This document shows positions 61,247 through 64,000 of a DNA stretch of 64,000 bases, in pieces. The stretch is taken from assembly GCF_900188105.1 (NCBI RefSeq), contig NZ_FZNP01000003.1, positions 1 through 64,000 on the forward strand, given 5' to 3'. The notes under the pieces are model-generated. The model saw only the letters and a list, made by a program, of their open reading frames with translations, ran no database searches and had not been told where the DNA came from. The position numbers and the translations under genes were made by a program. Numbering within the stretch: the stretch's first letter is position 1; every line of letters starts with the position of its first letter. This stretch comes from Actinomadura mexicana. GTDB lineage: Bacteria > Actinomycetota > Actinomycetes > Streptosporangiales > Streptosporangiaceae.

Positions 61247-62165
61247 TGCGGATCTCGCTCGTCTTGAGGGCCTGGTCGGTGACCTTCCACTTCTCGAGGA
61301 TCTTCTGGTAGGTGCCGTCGTTCATCAGGGACAGCAGCGCCGCCTGCACGGCCTTCCCGACTTCGGGCTTCTTCTTGGAGTACGCGATCCCCGAGAGGGT
61401 GCGCGAGCCGGGGATCGTCTCCTTGCCCATCACCAGGCCGTTGCCCGAGGTGGCCGCCACGTACTCGCCCACCGCGCGGTTGGTGAGGAAGACGCCGCGC
61501 TTGTTGCCCACGGCGAGGATCGTGGCCGCGCTCTTGTCGAAGACGTGGATCGTCATCTTGGGCTTGCCCTTGGCGACGCATTCCTTCTCGGAATACTGCC
61601 GGGTGAAGTCGAGCGGCCCGGTCCCCTGGGTGCCCACGAAGGTCTTCCCGCACATGTCGCCCGGGGTGACCTGGGGGGAGTAGTCCTTGTGCTGGATGAT
61701 GCCCAGCGTGTTCTGGATGTAGTCGACGAAGTTCACCGCCCGGAGCCGTTCGGGCGTGGTGACGAGCTGGCTGACCGCCACGTCGTAGCGGCCGTTCTGC
61801 ACGCTGGGGATGATGGTGTCGGCGCCCAGGTCGGCGATGCTGGCCTTCAGGCCGAGCTTCCTGCCGATCGCCTGGACCATGAGGACGTCGATGCCCGTGG
61901 TCTGCCCGCTGCCGTCCTTGTAGGAGAACGGCGGCCAGTCGAGCTCGCTCGCCACCTTCAGGGTGCCGGACTTCTTCAACGCCTCCGGCAGTTCGGCCTG
62001 CGCCTTCGTGTCGACGGCTATCGCGTCGATCTTGAGGGCGGCGCCGGTGTCGGGTCCCTCGCCGTCCTCCGCGGGGGTGACCCCGCAGGCCGCCAGGGCC
62101 ACGGCCGCCGAGACGGCCAGGAGCAGCGCGCGGTCACTTCGCCGAGCGTGGCGCAGTACGTTCAT
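61230..62165 (-). CDS. Substrate-binding lipoprotein of the ABC importer
   Basis: A 311-residue lipoprotein. The signal with lipobox is LLLAVSAAVALAACG. The body is that of family 3 binding proteins: GTLKVASELDWPPFSYKDGSG, TTGIDVLMVQAIGRKLGL, SQLVTTPERLRAVNFVDY, DKSAATILAVGNKRGVFLTN and the C-terminal KAVQAALLSLMNDGTYQKIL. Its ligand is probably a polar amide or amino acid. ATG 62165 has GAGG before it and overlaps the DUF1989 stop (ATGA). Confidence 0.93.
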   Translation of the reverse strand: MNVLRHARRSDRALLLAVSAAVALAACGVTPAEDGEGPDTGAALKIDAIAVDTKAQAELPEALKKSGTLKVASELDWPPFSYKDGSGQTTGIDVLMVQAIGRKLGLKASIADLGADTIIPSVQNGRYDVAVSQLVTTPERLRAVNFVDYIQNTLGIIQHKDYSPQVTPGDMCGKTFVGTQGTGPLDFTRQYSEKECVAKGKPKMTIHVFDKSAATILAVGNKRGVFLTNRAVGEYVAATSGNGLVMGKETIPGSRTLSGIAYSKKKPEVGKAVQAALLSLMNDGTYQKILEKWKVTDQALKTSEIRNETGS

Positions 62166-63010
62166 GGGGTCCTCGTTCGGGTGGTGCCGTGTCCTTGGGG
62201 CCCGCCGTAGGAGGACGGCTCGGGCATGGTCCAGCCGTCCAGCAGGGACGGGTCGAGGTCGAAGATCTCGATGTGCAGGGGGCGGCAGTGCTCGGTGGTG
62301 TCCTGCGCGCCCGGCCCCCAGCGGGGCTGGGAGAGGTCGCCGCCGCGGCAGTTCGACAGCGCGCACAGCAGGGGGATCTCGGCCAGGAACTCGATGTGGT
62401 CGCCGGCCTTCGCGGGGGACGCCGCGGTGTAGTACTTGCCGTCGACCAGCCCCGTCAGCTGGAAGACGTTCAGCACGTCGTGCACGTCCATCTCGTCCAG
62501 CCCGAACGGCTCGACGGCGGAGACGAGGTTCGTGTGGCAGTGGTCGTCCACGTCCACGCCGGTCAGCAGCTTCTTCATGTGCGGGTCGCAGCGGGAGCCG
62601 AGCAGGTCGTGGCAGCCGCCGCCGTACTCGTCGACGCCGTAGGCGACGCTGTCGCCGGTGATCGTCAGCATCGGCCGCAGGTAGGGCAGGCAGGACCACA
62701 GGCGGTCGCCGGTCGTGACGTGGGTCCCCTGGATCTGGCGGGTGCGCGCGGCCCAGAACCGCTCGCGCGGGTTGCCCGCGTTCCAGAAGTTGAAGTCGCC
62801 GACCTGCGGGCCTTCGGGTGTCGACACCCGGCAGACCTGGCCCGCCTCGACGCGCCACGCCTTCCCCGTGCGGATGGGGAGGGTGAACTCCTCGACGAGG
62901 GTGCGGCGGTCGGTCGCCTCGCCGATCGCCTCGTACATCGCGGTGTCGGTGTATCTGCTCGGCAGGATGCCGGTCGGATAGATCGGCTCGGGGCGCTGAG
63001 TGGTGGTCAT
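62162..63010 (-). CDS. DUF1989/urea-carboxylase-associated protein
   Basis: A 282-residue protein of the DUF1989 family, which occurs with urea amidolyases and other nitrogen-compound degradation genes. Potential metal ligands are the Cys and His of GGGCHDLLGSRCD and DDHCHTNLVSAVEPFG. Other parts are QVGDFNFWNAGNPRERFWAAR and RWGPGAQDTTEHCRPLHIEIF. ATG 63010 has GGAG upstream and overlaps the HyuA stop by 4 bases. The family's exact chemistry is not settled, so a role in the ureido or cyclic-amide route is inferred. Confidence 0.88.
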   Translation of the reverse strand: MTTTQRPEPIYPTGILPSRYTDTAMYEAIGEATDRRTLVEEFTLPIRTGKAWRVEAGQVCRVSTPEGPQVGDFNFWNAGNPRERFWAARTRQIQGTHVTTGDRLWSCLPYLRPMLTITGDSVAYGVDEYGGGCHDLLGSRCDPHMKKLLTGVDVDDHCHTNLVSAVEPFGLDEMDVHDVLNVFQLTGLVDGKYYTAASPAKAGDHIEFLAEIPLLCALSNCRGGDLSQPRWGPGAQDTTEHCRPLHIEIFDLDPSLLDGWTMPEPSSYGGPQGHGTTRTRTP

Positions 63011-64000
63011 TCGCCGTCTCCGCTCGTGATGGTCATGACGAGATTGCCCATGTCGTCGACCCGGACGGATCCGGAGGGGCCGACGACGACGGTCGACTCG
63101 GTCTCCTCGATCAGCGCGGGCCCGCTGACGGTGCCGCCCGGGGCGAGGCCCGCGCGGCGGTACACCGGTGTGTCGGTGTAGTCGCCGAGTTCCGCGAAGT
63201 ACGCGGGGCGGGTGCCGAGGGGGGCCGCGGAGTGCCCGGCGGTGCCGGCGGCCAGTTCCACGGTCTTCACCACGGGTGAGGAGAGCGCGCGCAGCCGCCA
63301 GGAGATGACCTGGGCGGGCATGCCCTTGAGGACCCGGTCGAACCGGGTGCGGTACTCGGTCTCGAAGGCTTCGACCAGGCCGGCCGTGTCGTGGCCGCGG
63401 ACGACGTCGAGCGGCAGCGGCACGGTCAGCTCGTATCCCTGGCCCACGTACCGCATGTCGGCCGCGGCCTCCAGCCTGACGTCCGCGGGGTTGACGTCCG
63501 CCTCGTCGAGCTGTGCGCGGGCCTGGCCCTCCAGGTCCTTCAGGACGGCGTCCACGGCGTCCCAGTCCGGTTCGTCGAGGGGGACGACCAGCGACGTCGT
63601 GCACTCGACGGCACGGGGCGCCACCAGCATGCCGATCGCGGACGCGACGCCGGCCCCGCGCGGGAAGACGACCTCCCCGATGTGCAGGAGCCGGGCGACG
63701 TCGTAGGCGTGCACGGGCCCGGCCCCGCCGAAGGCGACCATCCGGTAGCGGCGCGGGTCGCGCCCCTGCTCGGAGATGTAGAGGCGGGCCGCGGTCGCCA
63801 TGGCGTTGTTGACGACGTCGGCGATGCCGGCGGCCGTGGTGCGCCTGTCGGTGCTCAGGCGGGCGGCCAGCAGGTCCAGGGCCTGGCCCGCGGCGGCGGT
63901 GTCCAGGGTCATGGCGCCGCCGAGGAAGCTGTCCGGTGCCAGGTAGCCGAGCTCCAGGTCCGCGTCGGTGACGGTGGGCTCTGTACCGCCCTTGCCGTAG
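63007..64000 (-). CDS. Hydantoinase/oxoprolinase A subunit, 3' part
   Basis: The last 330 codons of a HyuA-type protein; the 5' part is outside the window. The frame is open to the edge and reads YGKGGTEPTVTDADLELGYL then FLGGAMTLD, the hydantoinase A signature. Later parts are VAFGGAGPVHAYDVARLL, FPRGAGVASAIGMLVAP and the end GPALIEETESTVVVGPSG. The enzyme hydrolyses hydantoin or 5-oxoproline rings, usually with ATP and a B subunit; no B subunit is downstream here, so it may be upstream. Its stop overlaps the next start (ATGA). Confidence 0.95.
   Translation of the reverse strand, partial: YGKGGTEPTVTDADLELGYLAPDSFLGGAMTLDTAAAGQALDLLAARLSTDRRTTAAGIADVVNNAMATAARLYISEQGRDPRRYRMVAFGGAGPVHAYDVARLLHIGEVVFPRGAGVASAIGMLVAPRAVECTTSLVVPLDEPDWDAVDAVLKDLEGQARAQLDEADVNPADVRLEAAADMRYVGQGYELTVPLPLDVVRGHDTAGLVEAFETEYRTRFDRVLKGMPAQVISWRLRALSSPVVKTVELAAGTAGHSAAPLGTRPAYFAELGDYTDTPVYRRAGLAPGGTVSGPALIEETESTVVVGPSGSVRVDDMGNLVMTITSGDGE

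Overview
The window comes from a very GC-rich actinobacterial chromosome. The evidence is strong G/C bias at third codon positions, frequent GTG starts, short or leaderless 5' ends, and actinobacterial marker families (DUF3027, DUF2530, IdeR/DtxR, LuxR-type LAL regulators, an XPB helicase paired with its helicase-associated partner). A Streptosporangiales/Thermomonosporaceae-like organism such as Actinomadura fits the general look, but that is an inference from gene content, not a placement. No prophage, insertion sequence, CRISPR array or tRNA gene was seen. The left edge lies inside a 5S rRNA gene, so an rRNA operon ends here.

Layout. 1-10.6 kb: 5S rRNA end and terminator, XPB helicase, its partner protein, TetR, GNAT-like protein, HAD phosphatase, cold-shock protein, an MFS carrier and DUF3027. 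10.6-16.7 kb: a large GHKL-type ATPase, DUF2530, then TetR, MarR and MFS genes whose promoter regions share TTAGC/GCTAA half-sites. 16.8-24 kb: ThpR-type RNA phosphodiesterase, a four-module PH-like membrane protein, a secreted propeller protein, a prepilin peptidase, DUF3592, and an OmpA-family lipoprotein cut by an in-frame TGA. 24.6-31.4 kb: a class II glutamine amidotransferase, SerC, a large membrane receptor-like protein with a degenerate NTPase region and an extracytoplasmic periplasmic-binding-protein domain, and citrate synthase. 31.5-38 kb: PdxH with an MFS carrier, a DtxR/IdeR iron regulator, a PAS-GAF-PP2C-HATPase phosphatase, and an alcohol dehydrogenase. 38-51 kb: a methyltransferase, a DHA2 drug exporter with a fused winged-helix tail, thiolase and enoyl-CoA hydratase, hypothetical genes, an SRPBCC/ArsR operon with twin operators, another MFS, and an alpha-methylacyl-CoA racemase-like enzyme. 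51-57 kb: a LAL regulator, a methyltransferase and an acyl-CoA dehydrogenase.

The right end (57.4-64 kb, minus strand) is a tightly overlapping catabolic operon. It encodes a hydantoinase/oxoprolinase A subunit (running off the window), a DUF1989 urea-carboxylase-associated protein, a polar amino-acid-type ABC importer (binding protein, permease, ATPase), a nitrilase-superfamily amidase and an aminotransferase. This gene set suggests import and stepwise opening, deamidation and transamination of a cyclic amide or ureido compound.

The order XPB, partner, cold-shock, MFS, DUF3027, MarR, SerC, citrate synthase, plus thiolase, recalls the Rv0859-Rv0889c part of Mycobacterium tuberculosis (from memory, to be checked). 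Much of the window is therefore probably conserved core chromosome. The least ordinary items are the interrupted OmpA lipoprotein, the pseudo-NTPase/periplasmic-binding receptor, the hydantoin-type operon, a 35-bp near-identical repeat at two gene boundaries, and several long perfect inverted repeats.
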